A stretch of 64,000 bases of DNA from Ricordea florida (GCA_949710005.1 OX453273.1:38005038-38069037), one strand, 5' to 3'; positions 40,013-54,400 are shown, numbered from the stretch's first letter. Numbers and translations: made by a program. The notes: generated by a model not told the origin, from the sequence alone.

Positions 40013-40722
40013 GCCAATGGATCTCATGCTACTTTAAATGAGACCTTTTTTTCACACAGCAGACAATTGGCTCTACTGTAAAAAATGCTACCAAAAAAGC
40101 AGTGTACTTTTAGATATTTTTAGTCACAACATTGTGAAACATTTTTCATATGTAAAGATTTATGACATGTAGGTCTTACTTAATTGAATAAAAAAAATGT
40201 TTTTCTTAATAAAAGGTATTTTTAATATAATCAAACAAGTGTACTGCAAGTGTTGAGTGGGTTTGCTGCAAAGCAACAACAACTAAGACAACAGCAAATG
40301 AAATATACACTGTACATGTAACGACCAAATAAAAAACACCAGTGTCTATGAAGGAATAAATTTGGTGGGGGAATTAAAAGATGCTTATGAAATGAATATG
40401 GCCGAAAGGATAAAGGTGAAGATTTTAAAATTACAATATAATTATGATCATTTAATTACCCTAAAACATGACTTTTACACACATTTAGAATGTGTTTAAG
40501 TTTCTAATTAAACATAACGTAAACGTCAGAAGATATTTTGGTTGTATTTAATGCTCACTTAAACATACATTAAGCTTTAGCCTTAAGGGTGTTTAAGGCG
40601 GGTTTAAGGTGAAATTAAACATATTTTTAAGTTCTTAAACCTCTAATTAAATGTAGTAAACATAAGTTTAAGCCAAGATTAATTTCAGTTTAAGTCTGCT
40701 TAAATGTTCTTTTTCTCCTTGT

Positions 40723-41364
40723 GAATACTGGAGGAAATGACATCGTGTTGATCGCAAGGTGTCACAAGTGTTTAAACCACACATGCTTCGGTAATCGGAA
40801 GTATAAAATTACCCGCAGAAACTGGCAGCCTTGAACACCACGAATACCTGTCACGACCCTTTGCCGCTTGGTGGTTAATTCGACACTGCAAACATCGACC
40901 GTTTTTTGTTTAATTCTGGTATGCTGTGGCGTATTACCGCCGCCCCACGTCGGTATAATATTCACAGGTCAAGTCTCGGCCACCATCTTGTTCATAAGCC
41001 AGCTGAAATAAAGAGTGCAGCGGAATGAGACGAAATGCTTTTTGCTCGCTCCTCCTTACTTTACCTACGCTGTTGTTTACGCTCTGCCCGCCGTCTTGCT
41101 GCTGATCAGCCAATTCTGAACCTGATGTCACACAATTCAAGCCATCTCGTTGTAGTATAATTATTATATCGTGTCTTTCTTTTCCAAAGTCTCTTGTTTA
41201 CGATGTGAAACTGCCGGCCGGGGAATTACACTGGAATGTGTTCTAATAATAACTTGGAGCTAAATACTACGCGCGCTGTCATTGGTCGTTTACCCATAAC
41301 CTATCAGAGGACATGAAAAAAGGGTGACGTTAGATGGAGCACAATTTTGAAAAGGCTTTTCAGA
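40723..41364. other. Gene-free stretch
   Basis: Between the candidate transposon and the MITE at 41371. I see no gene or distinct repeat; two short minus-strand frames have no recognisable content. Confidence 0.4.
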
Positions 41365-41640
41365 GAGTAGCAGGGTCGCAACGAGGTATATTTTTTCGTA
41401 GCTGATCCCATTTTTTTACCCAGAATTTTGATCCCTGATCCCAAAAGCGATCACAATTCTGATCCCTGATCCCGATCCTAGTTGTTATATAGGACAGCCT
41501 GATCCCTGATTCCATGAAAAACACCGCTGATCCCGATCCCACGGGCTGTGATCCCAGATCCCGGGCTGTGATCCCTGATCCAACCCCTTTGCAGGCCTTT
41601 GATCCCTGATCCCATATACCTCGTTACGACCCTGGAGTAG
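41365..41640. mobile_element. 264 bp MITE with CAGGGTCG ends and TGATCCC repeats
   Basis: The left end CAGGGTCGCAACGAGGTATA and the right end TATACCTCGTTACGACCCTG are inverted copies with one mismatch; GAGTAG is duplicated directly outside both ends (41365-41370, 41635-41640). The interior is a degenerate tandem array of TGATCCC(TGATCCC). CAGGG ends suggest a hAT-type origin, although hAT normally duplicates 8 bp. Confidence 0.85.
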
Positions 41641-43803
41641 GCTTTTGTCGCTTGTGCTTGTAAAATCGACACGCTCGGAATGTTTTGAAATTATGCCGAT
41701 TATGCTAGTCTCTCAAAATTATGCTTCCTTCAAAACGGTTTGCAACGACTGTGCATTTCTTATTCCATTTGGCTGAGGATGATCATGATGCCATCGTCTT
41801 CTCACTGGTTCTGGATCTTCCCCATTATTCTCTGTAGCCATATATTTGCGATAACACCCAGTAGGTGGGTGGTTGATTTACTACCACAACTAACACTTCT
41901 CTCTGTTAAACTTGTTCGACATTCAGCATAGCGCCATCCCATTCTATTTTCAACATTTCCTCCACCCCATTCTATATCGAGTATGGCGATAACTAAACTT
42001 GTATAAACGTTGATGTCAGTTCACTCCAAGTGGAACAATAGGCTCCGAAAAATAATGTTTTGTTGGTCGTATCACTTGCATCGTGAATGAACAAACAACA
42101 TAACTTAATGATAATGCTACATGCTACATTCTGATGAAAGCTAAAAATTATACTCTGGCCGCGAAATTATGCCAAAATTTATGCTAGCACAATCGACAGA
42201 AGCCAATTCAGCCTGTGCTGTTACAACATAAAGACTCCTTGCATCAGTGAGACAGATGATAAGCATAATCAGTTCGTTGACCGCACGTGGAAGAATGTTT
42301 GCCGCCCTTTTTGTATATCGTCAGTTCACTCCTCAGGCCAGTGCCAAATGAATTCGCAAACTAAATTATTCAGCCATGCGCATCTTTAGCCACATGTTTA
42401 AAAATTTAAACGGTTTTCTTTTACTTGGCAAGAATCCCCCCGGGGGGGAGGGTACTCTCTTATATGGGCTATATAGGTACGTGCGGCCGCAAAGGGTATG
42501 GTTTTTCAGCCGTTTTAGTCATAAATAGAGTATCGATTTTAGCCATTTTGCTGCCATTTTGGTAATATATAGGGTGTCGATTTTTGCACTCGCGTTATAG
42601 TGTGGAATTCTGAGTACGAAACTTTGCACATGCAGTTTTGTAACCTATGAACCAGATAAACATTGACTTTAACTAGGGAAATAATTATGACGCAGGTCTG
42701 AAACAGGTTATTTATCTCAGGGTCAGGTCATAAATAGCCGGTAGGGAAAATTGCAAATTTGCAGATGTGCCATGCTGTAGAAACCTCAGAACGTTTCGCA
42801 TGTGAAGGCAAAGTGTATATATTGAATGTGTGCGCACTGAAACAAGGAAAATGCGAACAATCAGTGTGGGCTATTTAAGTTTTGTAGCTGAAGTTTGAAT
42901 ATGGAAGTATAAACCTTGACTATTATAAACGTTTTGAACATAACATACACGCGCTTCTTTTTTGACTAGCCGACAATGCTGTTGGTTATTTTAACACGTA
43001 AGGTCTATTTGTTCAGCATGCGAAATACCTGTGTCAAGCACTTCTCGTTACGGACGAAAAAGGACACGAGTCCTCCGAGAAAACTATGTGCCATGGCATA
43101 ATATACATGTACAAATGTATCAACCTAGTACCCATAATAAAACACGAAATTTAATCAAAGTAGGTGAAACGAAAAACTTAATCTGTAAGAAAAATGGAAA
43201 GCAACGTCAGAAAAATTCTCATTAAAAAATTCTGGAAAAGATGTGTGACCCTCCCTTCAATAGCTCACATGAGGTATGGCCCTCCCCTTTTGGTGCTCAC
43301 TTTCAATGATGACCCTCCCCTCTGAGGCTCCAGCCCTCCCCCCTGAGGCCCCAGCCCTCCCCCCACCCCAATAAAAAACGTTCCGTCCCTTAACTGTGTG
43401 TTTTAACAGCGTGGACTGGTTAAAAGCTGGATCTTGCCTAAGAGTAAGAGATCTCGTTTTGCCGCCATAACCTCAGAATAGGAACTTTTCTAACCTATAG
43501 ATATGCCAATGTAAATTCAACCAAATTTAAACTTTTTAATCAAAAGCAATCAGTATGATAAAACTTGGGGTTTGAATGTCAGTGAAAAGGTTCAAAGTCA
43601 CAATACTAATTTCATTGCGCGACTCGGCGTCTTGGCAAAGGCAAAGGATTGAAAGACAGTGAAAACGCAGAAATCTCCTTGTTCTGTTTTGTACAGAGAG
43701 TGGATTGACGCTCAGTGCTATCAGGATTAGAGCCCAGGGTTATATTTGGACGACTGTAATCACCTCGGTCGCCTTCGTTTTCTAAACTATTAGCATGTTT
43801 ACG

Positions 43804-43834
<31 letters not shown>

Positions 43835-45200
43835 GCTAGATTGTCCCGACAGTGCTAAATTCAGATGAAAGCTAAAAATTATGCGCGGTCCGCGACATCA
43901 TGCCAAATATATATTATGCTAGCACAATCGCCAAAATCCTGGTAATGACCAAGGTAGAGTTTATATCAACATTCAAAGTTAGAAAAGAGGTTATTTGTCA
44001 GCTTGCTTCAAAATGTTTGCAGCTTGTTGTAGCTTCGCGAACTACTTGGGGTGACACTATTTTGCACCTTCTACTTCAGAAAAAAAACCCATTCAAAATT
44101 ACTTTACACATAGTACATCCAAATAGTTTAGTCGTCTGTGGTACAAAACATTTTCACGTGCATAGGCATAAACATGATAGAGGTCACTTCTTAACATCAT
44201 GATGTATGTAACCGATTTGTGTAACATTAACGACCATAGTACTAAAAATGCGCACTTTATTAGTGCCAAACTGATTAAAATACGACTATACATTGCATTA
44301 TACAAAAATAAGCTCTATTTCGTTCGTTTCACTTCAGTACAATTATCACTACAGTAGAAGCATCAAAGCTGCTCACACAAGTCCTGGACTACAATATTGC
44401 AATACAGTGAATTACGCAATTGTTCCCGGCTTACATTTTGAGCAAGAGCAAAATAATATAACAATTTCATTTATTTCTAATTTTCCGGCAGTGATTAGAA
44501 AAAGGCTAAACAAAACTATTTTTTTCGAACTTAATTTGCATATCTGTTTTAACACACATTATTTGTACCCTTACAAGTACAGAAAATGATAGAAAGACTC
44601 GGCCATTTTTTCCGGCGTTAATTCGTGCCAGAATAAGTTAAAAGGTATGCACTGGTAAGATAATGAAAAATACTGTACCTAATGTGACAAAAGCTCAATC
44701 ATATTTATATTCTGTTTTTTGATCTGTTTAGATTGTTTAGATTCACGCAATTTAAAACAAATTGTCTCTTCTCTGTTGAAAAAGACGTTCACTTTAATTA
44801 AGGATACAGTGTTCTAAGTCAATAAGATGATTTTTGGCAAATGTCATTGATTAGTATATCCTAAGACGAAATAATAAGCCTTACGCCTTAGGACGGGAAT
44901 TAAAGGTATTAAATAAGCTTCCAAGAAAAGATATAAGGAATAAACACTCTTTGTAACAGTCTCGACTCATCAAAGACGTAATTTATCTTTAGTATAAATA
45001 ACCAATCAGCGAAGCAGAACGAAACTTATTATCTGTGTGTATGAACGATTTTCTTTTAATTAAGGAAAAGGAAAAGAGATGAGAACTGGGGACTGGGCTT
45101 GACTAGTCACAGACAATTTTTCATATTCATGATTCAACAGATTCAAGAAACCAATGCAGTACTTATTTACAATAATATTACGATCCTCTAACAGTCAAAC
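41641..45200. other. Intergenic, repeat fragments, no gene supported
   Basis: Holds a GGGGGGAGGGTACTCTCTTA-type repeat fragment (about 42438-42610, with TATGGGCTATATAGGTACGT), a C-rich fragment at 43240-43400 ending TTCCGTCCCTTA, an AAAAC pentanucleotide run (43806-43833) and a duplicated sequence CTAAAAATTATGC...ATTATGCTAGCACAATCG at 42137-42191 and 43870-43931. No exon was found. Confidence 0.45.
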
Positions 45201-45215
45201 TCATGACAGAGCACG

Positions 45216-45488
45216 TCAGAGATGTGTATCAGCGATTGATATTCTTCTCATTTCGTAATGTTCTTCGCCAAGATCTACGTGATCGCCCATATCTTTCTCG
45301 TCGTCTAGCGCGGGCTCAAATTGGCCCCCAGTTTTCAAAGCGAAGATCAAGTCATCAAAGTCACGTGTCTCATAATCGTCATCGTAAGCGTTATTCACCC
45401 GCCCCAGGCTGTCCGTGTCGTCCTGCTCAAAAAGCATCTTTCGGCTGCCTTTTGGCGTGGCGCCCAAGTCCATGTCTTCCCAGTCGCT
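45216..45488 (-). CDS. ADGRV1: ADGRV1 last exon: tail with PDZ ligand
   Basis: Encodes SDWEDMDLGATPKGSRK, an acidic middle (DDDYETRDFDDLIFALKTGG) and the end MRRISIADTHL-stop. DTHL is a class I PDZ-binding motif, as reported for vertebrate ADGRV1 and usherin. Acceptor TGTTTAG, phase 0. Confidence 0.9.
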   Translation of the reverse strand, partial: SDWEDMDLGATPKGSRKMLFEQDDTDSLGRVNNAYDDDYETRDFDDLIFALKTGGQFEPALDDEKDMGDHVDLGEEHYEMRRISIADTHL

Positions 45489-48400
45489 CTAAACAAACAA
45501 GAAAAAAATACAGTTATTCGAGGGGAATTTCTCGGGGATTTACCAAATGTTTAGTCAATCCTGTTCCACAGTTGTAGGTAGCTTCGCTAAAAGACGAACC
45601 TTACACACTGAATGTTACACCCAAACTAAGATATCAACAAAACTTTCGAAGAACAATCCAAGATTACTTTTAAGTAATTCTTGAGAGACGTGATCTCCAA
45701 ACTTTAGAAATGAAGCCTAAATTTTTTCAAACAGTAATCTCTTTCCATCGTTTCCATCCATAGACAAATATGAAGGCAAACAGTTTGAGTCTTTCAGTTT
45801 AGATCAGTTCTAAATCCTTACTTTTTTGGTTCCCATCGATGTTATGGTTTCAAACAGTTATTTACAGCAAGAAACGTAGGCGTAGTACATGTTTATAATA
45901 CCAGTTCAATTTACATTCCGTGATAGAACTGTCACCATCTTGAATGCAAGACGAGTAAAATTTGGATAGCGAGCTCGGAGGACTATCCAAAGAGGAAGGA
46001 AAAGCAGGCTTAAATTCTCTCGACCTAACTTGATGAGAAATTCACCATTCCAGCTTGCTAGCCAAAATTTTTGGAATTACTATAATGTCATTACTTTCAC
46101 CAAAGAGCGTGCCATGGCTTTTTCAGCCTATTTAAAACTGTGGTACCGTATTTACTCGAATAAGCGCCGCAGCGCTTATTAAATTTTTCGCGTCTCAGAT
46201 GCGGCGCTTATTCGAGGGCGGCGCTTATTGAAAAACCAAATCAAACAAAAAAATAAATGGTTTTCTCTCTTTTTTGTCATTCAAAACTCACGTTTCTATT
46301 TTCTACGAGTCATGTGGCACATTTCTGTTTATCAATTTCAATTTCGTTGTCTCCTTGGACTTGTCGTGCCGGCAAAGTACACAGCTTTCAGAACAGAACT
46401 ACTGGAGAAAGAATTGAACGGACGAGCGGTGATATAATCACTTTGAACTGAGGAACATTGTTTTTGATGAGAAGAAATTTCCGTTGCGTAGTCAGTCTTG
46501 CATTTTTAACAATGTTGTGGCCGAAATTCCCCGAATAAGCGCCGAATCGGAAGTGCGGCGCTTATTTGAGGGCGGCGCTCATTACCTTTCTTGCCTCGGA
46601 TGCGGCGCTTACTCGGGGGGGGGGGGGGGGGGTTGGGCTCAATAGAGTAAATACGGTAGTCTGTAGAAATATTACCATGAGGTTAGGTAATTTTAAAAAC
46701 TGACGTTGTCTTAATGAACCTAACCGTGGTTCAGATTTAGTGGTTCACTTCTTGAGTTACTTTATTTAAGCATTAGTTATTTTGAAGTTTTGCCCTTTAA
46801 CGGTACCCTAAACCTCAACTCTAGCTTCAGAATTGAACATCGTGATTAGAAGTTTAATAAGAGACCTTATATCACTATTCAGTTGCTATCTTGTTTGAAA
46901 GTAAATCTAGTATGGTATTTAAAGAAGAAGAGAGTGTTCACATCCCCCCCAGGGCAACACTCGAATTCTTTTACAAAATAAAGAAATAATTTTAGTATAC
47001 CTAAATTTAAAATAAACAGTTCGAGCGAGGAACTGGTTTCACAGCCGCTTCAGGGCTCATTGGTATTTTGCTATTTATTTTTAGAGTATTTAACACAATG
47101 TAAAAAAAAAAAGTTTAAAAAACGCCGTCCACTCTTGGGAGTGAAAGCGTGGTTTATCTATTAAAAGATAATAATTATTTTAAACTAACAACAATTCTTG
47201 CAATAGGATATCCAAGGGTGGATCCCCTGCGTTGATCAACTCTCATCAAATAAACCTGATGCAGTGAAAAAAAAAGGAAAAATATAATATAATATAATTG
47301 ATAAATTCATAAGTTAGAAAAAAATTATGATGTTCACCAGATTACATATTTATATATTTAAAGAGCCTAAAGTGTTACTTTGTCGAACAGGCACAAATAC
47401 TTTGATGGGATTGCAAACTAAATGTGAGGAAAGGCAACCTTCACGGGAATCTCTTAAACGGATAACACAGATACACGAATGAAGTGCAGTTATGACATAA
47501 CAATTGGGAGTTGCGAAGAAGTTAGGATCTTACAATTTACATAGAAAGAGGGATATCTTAATTGCAATGCTGAATGGTTAAATTAGAATGATTTATAATT
47601 TAAACAGAGCTTTAAAAATTTTGAGCCACTGGTCGAGGTGTTCAAGTTTTCCCTTCTTTTCGTTCTTTTCATTCAAGCCAAGTTCGGTCGCAAAATGGTA
47701 ACTCAGATGATAAATGTTGATAGTGTAAGAAGCGCTGTGACTTTCTACAACTATACTCTAAGTAACTTGGACAAGATACATTGTTTAGGAAAATAATTCT
47801 TTTGACACCCGAGATCAACTTGGTCATGTTGGAATACCTCCATTCCTCTCAACTTTCTTTCCCTTTTTTCCTCATTATTTTTTTCTTTATTTCTCTGCCC
47901 CCACCCACCCCCCCCTCCACCCACCCCCTCTTCTTTATATTCGCATATAATAGCTTTATTATATGGCCACAATAGTATGCGCGCTCTGATTGGCTGCAGA
48001 GCGGGCAAGATTTTCTCATAATAACCAGCAATATGACCATTTTTCAAAAAAACTTTTTCCTTATATGTATAGACACCAAGGCCTCGGTCCGAGATTTCCT
48101 TGTAATGACCTCACTCTAGGTTAATAAGTAGTATATATTTCAACCTGTAATCAGACGTTCAAGGACGCCTGATCGTAGATTGACAATATCTGTTACTGTT
48201 TTAACATGATGATATCGGTTTCTGGTGTGTGTTTGTAGTCCATAAGTACTACTGACTTTTGTAGCTGTGTTTGTTATTTACTGTTCTCTACTATATGAAA
48301 ATTATGAATAATAATAAAAAATAATAAATTTCTTTACCGGATCTTCTGGCGAGCTTCTCCTTTCTTGTCTCTTGAGACTCGCTATCGAGGGTCCAGGGCT

Positions 48401-51400
48401 GCTCGGTCGATCTCTAAACATATCGTCATGAAGGTATACAGGCGGGACCATGCCAGGGACAGCGAAGGACCGTTTGAAAACACCACGACACTGATTTCGC
48501 AGGCAACAGTACCACACGAATACGTATAACGCCTATTAAGGAATGATATTATGTTTACTAAAAAGGTTAACCCACCAAACAGATCTTCGATTTGAAAGCT
48601 GTCTACGTTTGACTGGGAAGTATCAAAACCATTAAGCCATCAAATCACGCAAGATTGCACTTAAAGAGTGAAAGAGTTTTAAGTTAGAAAATGATTACAT
48701 AAATTGAGATTTCAACATATCTGGTAGTGAAAGGGCAAAAGAATCTTCAGTCTTACCAACAATGCATCCAACACGACAAATGCAATGAGAAACCCTTCGT
48801 CCCCTAACGCCAGATGAAGACCTCCGAAAAGCCACACGACAGTCATCAAAACAAACAGTCCTATGTACCAAAAGAATTCTGCAAGGGACAATACACTTGA
48901 CGTCAAAATAAAAATATCAGACCACCAATGACAAGGTCAAAAGGAGAGGACTACTTAATAAACAAGTAATGAGAGGGATACGGCGAGATAATAAATGCAA
49001 TCCAACAAAATCCTAGCGCGGGCTTCTAAAATACGGAATTCATATCTTCAAGCGACCATGTAATTTTCTTTTATTATATTAAGTGTAGTGATATAATCGA
49101 CTACCTAGGGAGGGGGGGGGGGACTCGTTAAAAAACGCTATCCTGCCAGTGATATCACACATATGTGATACTATTTTATCGATATCAGTAGACTTTATAT
49201 GGTAATAATAATAATGATAATGATAATGATGATGATGACGATGATGATGATGATGATGATAACATTAATAATACAAAGCATGCTGCAAACACTAACCGCC
49301 GGGTAAAACTATATCCAAGTGACTATAAATCATAATGCAAGTATTTTGTTATAAAACCAAGTTTTTTCGCGCATTCGCAAGGGTCAAGGAAGCTTCTTAA
49401 CACGAGATTCGTGCTTGTTTACCGACACTAATTAAGTTCGCATTTAAAGGGGATTTTGTGTGCTTACAGGCACCGCGAAAAACTGAAAAATATAGCAAAG
49501 GAGGAACAGTTAACTAAATTCTGTAATAAAGAGTACAGATCATACCCCTGATATTATAATGTCCTCGGAATATGTCATCGTAGTATACCCACTGCGGCGA
49601 AACTTGGTACGCCTGCGTGAACACCACGGCCACGGCAAGCAGGAAGAGAAGGACCGGGCCTAACGTGTTAGCTATGGCAGCATAAGCATTGGGTACAAAA
49701 CACCTAACGGAGAAAATAAGTAACCAGTAAACAACATTTCGGTAGAGTGACTTGGCAACTACGTTTTAGTAATAGGATGATCACAAGGCATGTATTCATT
49801 GGCAAAGGAAAATGTTCCCACTGAAAGTACAGCAGCTTTCCAAAGAATGGTCACATCGCATGGTTTCATCCATAGATAAAACATCAGTATTGTACAGAAG
49901 CGTTTTAAAGAATGGTCAAAGTAAGTAGTTTGATTCAAAGATGAAAATGTTAGAGCCACCCTGTAAAGTAATACAAACGGCACCACAGTGCAGTACTCTT
50001 TCGTAGTATTCCAAAGAATGAAGACATTACAAGGTTCGATCCACAAATAGAGAAGTTAGAACCAAACAGTATTGTACAACAAACAGTACCACAGTACTGT
50101 AATGTTCAGTTACTTTCAAAAGAATGGTCACTAGGTGTAGTAAACTGTCACCTGTTGTAGCAAAGGAATGGCTTCACACCTTACCATAACATGTTAATAA
50201 GTAGGCGAAGTATGAACTTACATATCTCCATTATTGTGAACATCGGCGTAGGCTTCAGTATAGTCCCATCCCAAAACAGGGTTCGCGATAATGATGTACA
50301 ATGCTATGATAGCGACAGGAAAACCTAGGACACAAAGCGATATGAATGAAGTGAAAATAAATAAATAAATAAATAAATAAAATCATTTCAAGTGTAGTGA
50401 TACGTAACTGTGAAAATTAGGACGCGCTTTATGATTGGTTTATTATATTTCACAAACAGAAACGGGTCGTCGTTTGGTATCGGACACAGAAGACGAAGAA
50501 CAACGCAGAAATATAAACAAAGATGCCACTAAATAATTTACGAATCGCCTTTGTCTGATAAACAGTTAAAGTAAGGGCATGAAAATAGAACTACTGAAAA
50601 GATGCATTTTTTTCAGCATGTTAAACTCCAAAAAGAAATTACGAGTTCTCCCATTGTACACAAAACCTTCCGATTACTACTTCGAACGCTCTCCCACTGA
50701 GCTACAACAGATTCGAGAGAACATGACTTTAAGGCCTTAAATATTAAAAACACATCTTTTATTTATTTACCAGGCTCAACATATGCCATCTTCACTGTTT
50801 TATATTGAAATTGCAATTTCTAATCCTTTCTGATTTTTCGTGAGCATCCATAAACGTCAACTGAAGATAATTTGAATATCTGAATACTCTTTTCTCTCTA
50901 TTTTCGAACACCAGCAGGGACCCATTACCAGGAGCGTGTCGGGTGATGTCCACAGCACAGTAACAAATGAGGCTGTTTTTAGAATTCACATTTCCTACGA
51001 AACTCCCTTCCAGACAAGAAGACTTTGAAACCTGGGAGAGAACTCTAAAACTTCCACTCAAACTAACCCCCTGAAATTATAATATGCTTAGTAACAACGC
51101 TAAGTGGCGCAGTTTGATTGGTCAGTATAAGAACTGTAATTGTTTTAATGCCGCGAAACAGCCGTTAAAAATAGCACCATCTGCTACTGTGATGGGGCAG
51201 GATCCTGTGATGGGGTGAAGGCCTACTGTGATGGGGTGAAGGCATACCAGGGAAGATGAATGCCCTTGATATCGGGCTCCAAACACCAGCAAGTGAGCAC
51301 TTACCCCAGCCAGACACGATAAACATGACACTCTTTCTGTCCGAGTGTTCATCGTTGCGAACGAAGATGTACCACAGATTCCACGCCTACATTACAAAAA

Positions 51401-54400
51401 CATAAAGCGTACAACAATTTTAACATTTATCAAGGAGGTAGTTTATATAGATACTGGTGCAGCCATAGGCAAATTGAAACATACAAGAACTAGCTGAATG
51501 AATGAAGAATGAGGTGATACGATAAGGTGCACAACTCTAAGACAAAAGAAAAACTGACGTTTCGAATTTTAATCCTTCGTAATTTGATCACAAGAAGGGC
51601 TAACGCTCGAAACACCAGCTTCTCTTTTATCTTATAGCGAAACAAGTTACATTTATCAACTCGTTTTAATATCAAATGGGCCGGGAGTGATTGCAAAATT
51701 TCATAATAGTAATAAACAAAGATAGCACTTCCCAACTAATATCGTGTTTAATATCACACATTGTTCCAAGAAAAATGATGTTACACTAACTCCAAAAAAA
51801 TCTATTTTTACAACCTAATTTTGTCATTTAAATCTTGTAAAACTTACAACTAAAAGGCAGTGTCCAAAATTGACTGATTCATAAAGTAACCTGCATGCCT
51901 CTTGGCACGCTACCACCAACATACCATGTATGCTTTAAAAAGTCAAAAGTTACAAGTCAAGTGATAACAACAAAACATTCGGCCATCTGATGTCATCAGG
52001 GCTTGGAGAAATACGAAATGAAAAGTCAGAAGTCATATGTCGCACGAATCAGTATGCTTACCTGCACAAACATCCACGAAAATTGGCAAAGGAAGAAGTA
52101 ATGGATGAACATGGCGAGAACAGAACAGCGGATGGGTTCTGTGACCAGTTCAGGGCTCAGATATGCACCCAACAAAAACATCAACTGAAAGGAAGAAATC
52201 ATTCTCGTCACTCTCCCCTAGTCTACGTCGCAGCTGTTTTTGGGCTCGTCACACAACGCTCGTGGGGGTGGGGAGCGTTGCGTGACCGTGACTTCGGTCC
52301 GAGCGGCTGCGATTACCGTACCAATTTACAAAAATGACTAGCTCTGTAACTTGATGTTTATCTTTCTTTTCTTATTGTAGGCTGCATATTATGTCATAAT
52401 ACGTAAGTTCTAGGTTTGTATACTGTCGTGTCCTTTTAGTCGCTGTAATTGCAAAATGTCAATGAAGTGATTAAACAGAAAAAAATACGAAATAAGATAA
52501 ACTTAAAAAAGGAAGAAAGAAACAAAGAAAGAATTCATAACACTTATCCGGTAAACAAATAAGAAATAGATAGATAAATAAATAATTCTAAGCACAGATA
52601 GGATGCTAAGGGTTGTTTTTACATGAGAAAGTTCGCCTCGGCGTGAGTTTCACACCGGAATAACTAGTTGCTATATTCTTGTGTTTACACACTTTAGACT
52701 TGCATCGACATAAATTACTCATGGGCGTCTTGTCGCACTACAATGGAAGGCTGATTGTCCTTCCTTTACACTATATCGGTGCGAGATTTCGTTCCGGAAT
52801 AAGACTTCGCTCCGGAATAAGACGTCGCTCGGGAATGACTCACTCCGTCATGACGTTGAGTCTGCTGGTAACGAATACAGAGCCACAAGAGGAAACCAGA
52901 GTGAACTGGCGCCGGAGAAGTTGATGCCACCGGGATCATGTAAGAACCCCCTAAGATCTCACTCAGGAGGATTCAATACTCGCTTTACCTGAGTCATCAA
53001 TCCAGCGAAGAAAAAGTGCATCAACAGCTTGGCAGCAAACATGTTTTCTAGCGAGCATGCGTAGTGGATGAATATTGCAACTGCAAAAACTCCCTGCAAG
53101 AGAATGAAAAGTTGGTTAAAATCGCATCTCCACATACAAGAAAAAAAAAATTCAGAGTCAGGGTGGAATCCTTCGAGCGTTTAAGACATAGTGAAACTCA
53201 AAAATCAGATTCGCAAGCGGAGTCAACCTCGACAGAATCGGAAGAATCAGAACGTGTCAAGCTCCATTCAATTCCGCTGCGACTCAGTCGCTTACGATCA
53301 AGAGAAAACAGGGTTGCCGGAGTCGGACACTGAAGCTGAAGTATAAACTAATGATAATGCTAGTTCTCTGTTACTGTGATTGGTTAATTCTCCCGCTTCT
53401 GCTCTAACAATCTAGTTTTTACTATAACATAACCGACGGAGTCGTACGCGGAATAGGAACGCTGTTTTTACTTGACTCCGATTTATACGCCAGTGAAAAC
53501 CTCAAATGATAAATTAGAGGCTGAACGAGTGTACTTACCAAACAAACAAAGCAGACGATAAAGAAAGGAAGATTGTAGCCGGTTCGATCGTCACTCTCTC
53601 CCTGTGCTGCAAAGTTCGATAAATGGTCGCACTGGCATTCAACAAAGTCCTCCTTATCGTTCTGAAAGAGAAACGAATCACATTTTGCAATTGAACATCT
53701 CGCCGTAATCCAAGGATGCGTTCCTTTGGAATGATTTGAAATTGCGGCGCATCAAGGGAACCGATAAATCCTTGTCCAAAGTGGATTCTTCGATTCCTCT
53801 GATGTTTCATGATCTGGGTGATCTTGGATCAAAAATCTAAGTCCCGATTATACCAAATGAAATCACCCTATGTAAAACGTATTTGAGATTTCTATGGCCC
53901 GGGCCCTGAAAACGCCACTCGGGTCATGTTATTAACAGTATCAGTACAACAGAATACAACAGGAACTAGCCTTGAATGCTTGACCATGGATTAGTTTAAA
54001 TCGGCTAGTTTAAGACCGGTATAAAGGAGTTAGTTTGTAAAGAAACTGGTGCTGCGTGGCTCGAAAATTATAACAAACAAAAACTGGTTTATTAAACGAG
54101 TTGATGTTACACTTGACCACCTTAAGGTTACACAATACCTTCGCGGGTGTCCTTCGGAAAAAATTCGTACGCGCGTTGTTTTAAAGTAAACTACCACAAA
54201 CTATATATCAATAGAAAGGTAAAGAACTGTAGAATTCGAAAAAAATATCCGTTGTTTGGCAGAGCCATTATTGAGAAGAAAGAAGCCAATAAACCGAAAA
54301 CGACCGAGTGTCATTCCGCCGAATTAATCGGGTATGTAGAATGGACGGATAATTATGAAATTTGGCCAGAACATTCATTAGGCATCGAGGAACAAAAGGG

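Larger units (their letters stand above)
36172..40722 (+). mobile_element. Candidate 4.5 kb DNA transposon with TTTAAG-rich subterminal regions
   Basis: About 230 bp at each end (36215-36430 and 40485-40710) is crowded with ATTTAAGT, GTTTAA and ATTAAAC motifs in both orientations, rare in between. The outermost sequences ACAAGAAGGG...TTCATGTA and the complement of TAAATGTTCTTTTTCTCCTTGT are weakly inverted. The interior holds a three-exon gene (38184-40012) and a nested Gypsy-type remnant (37098-38035). No target duplication is seen. The ends and superfamily are uncertain. Confidence 0.5.

Noticed and set aside
41360..41672. Minus-strand frames GSGI-type repeats as a protein
   Set aside because: The repeated peptide comes from the TGATCCC tandem in a MITE with target duplication, not from a gene.
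45203..45577. Plus-strand frame opposite the last ADGRV1 exon
   Set aside because: It is the antisense shadow of a strongly supported exon; the stop, tail and frame fit only on the minus strand.
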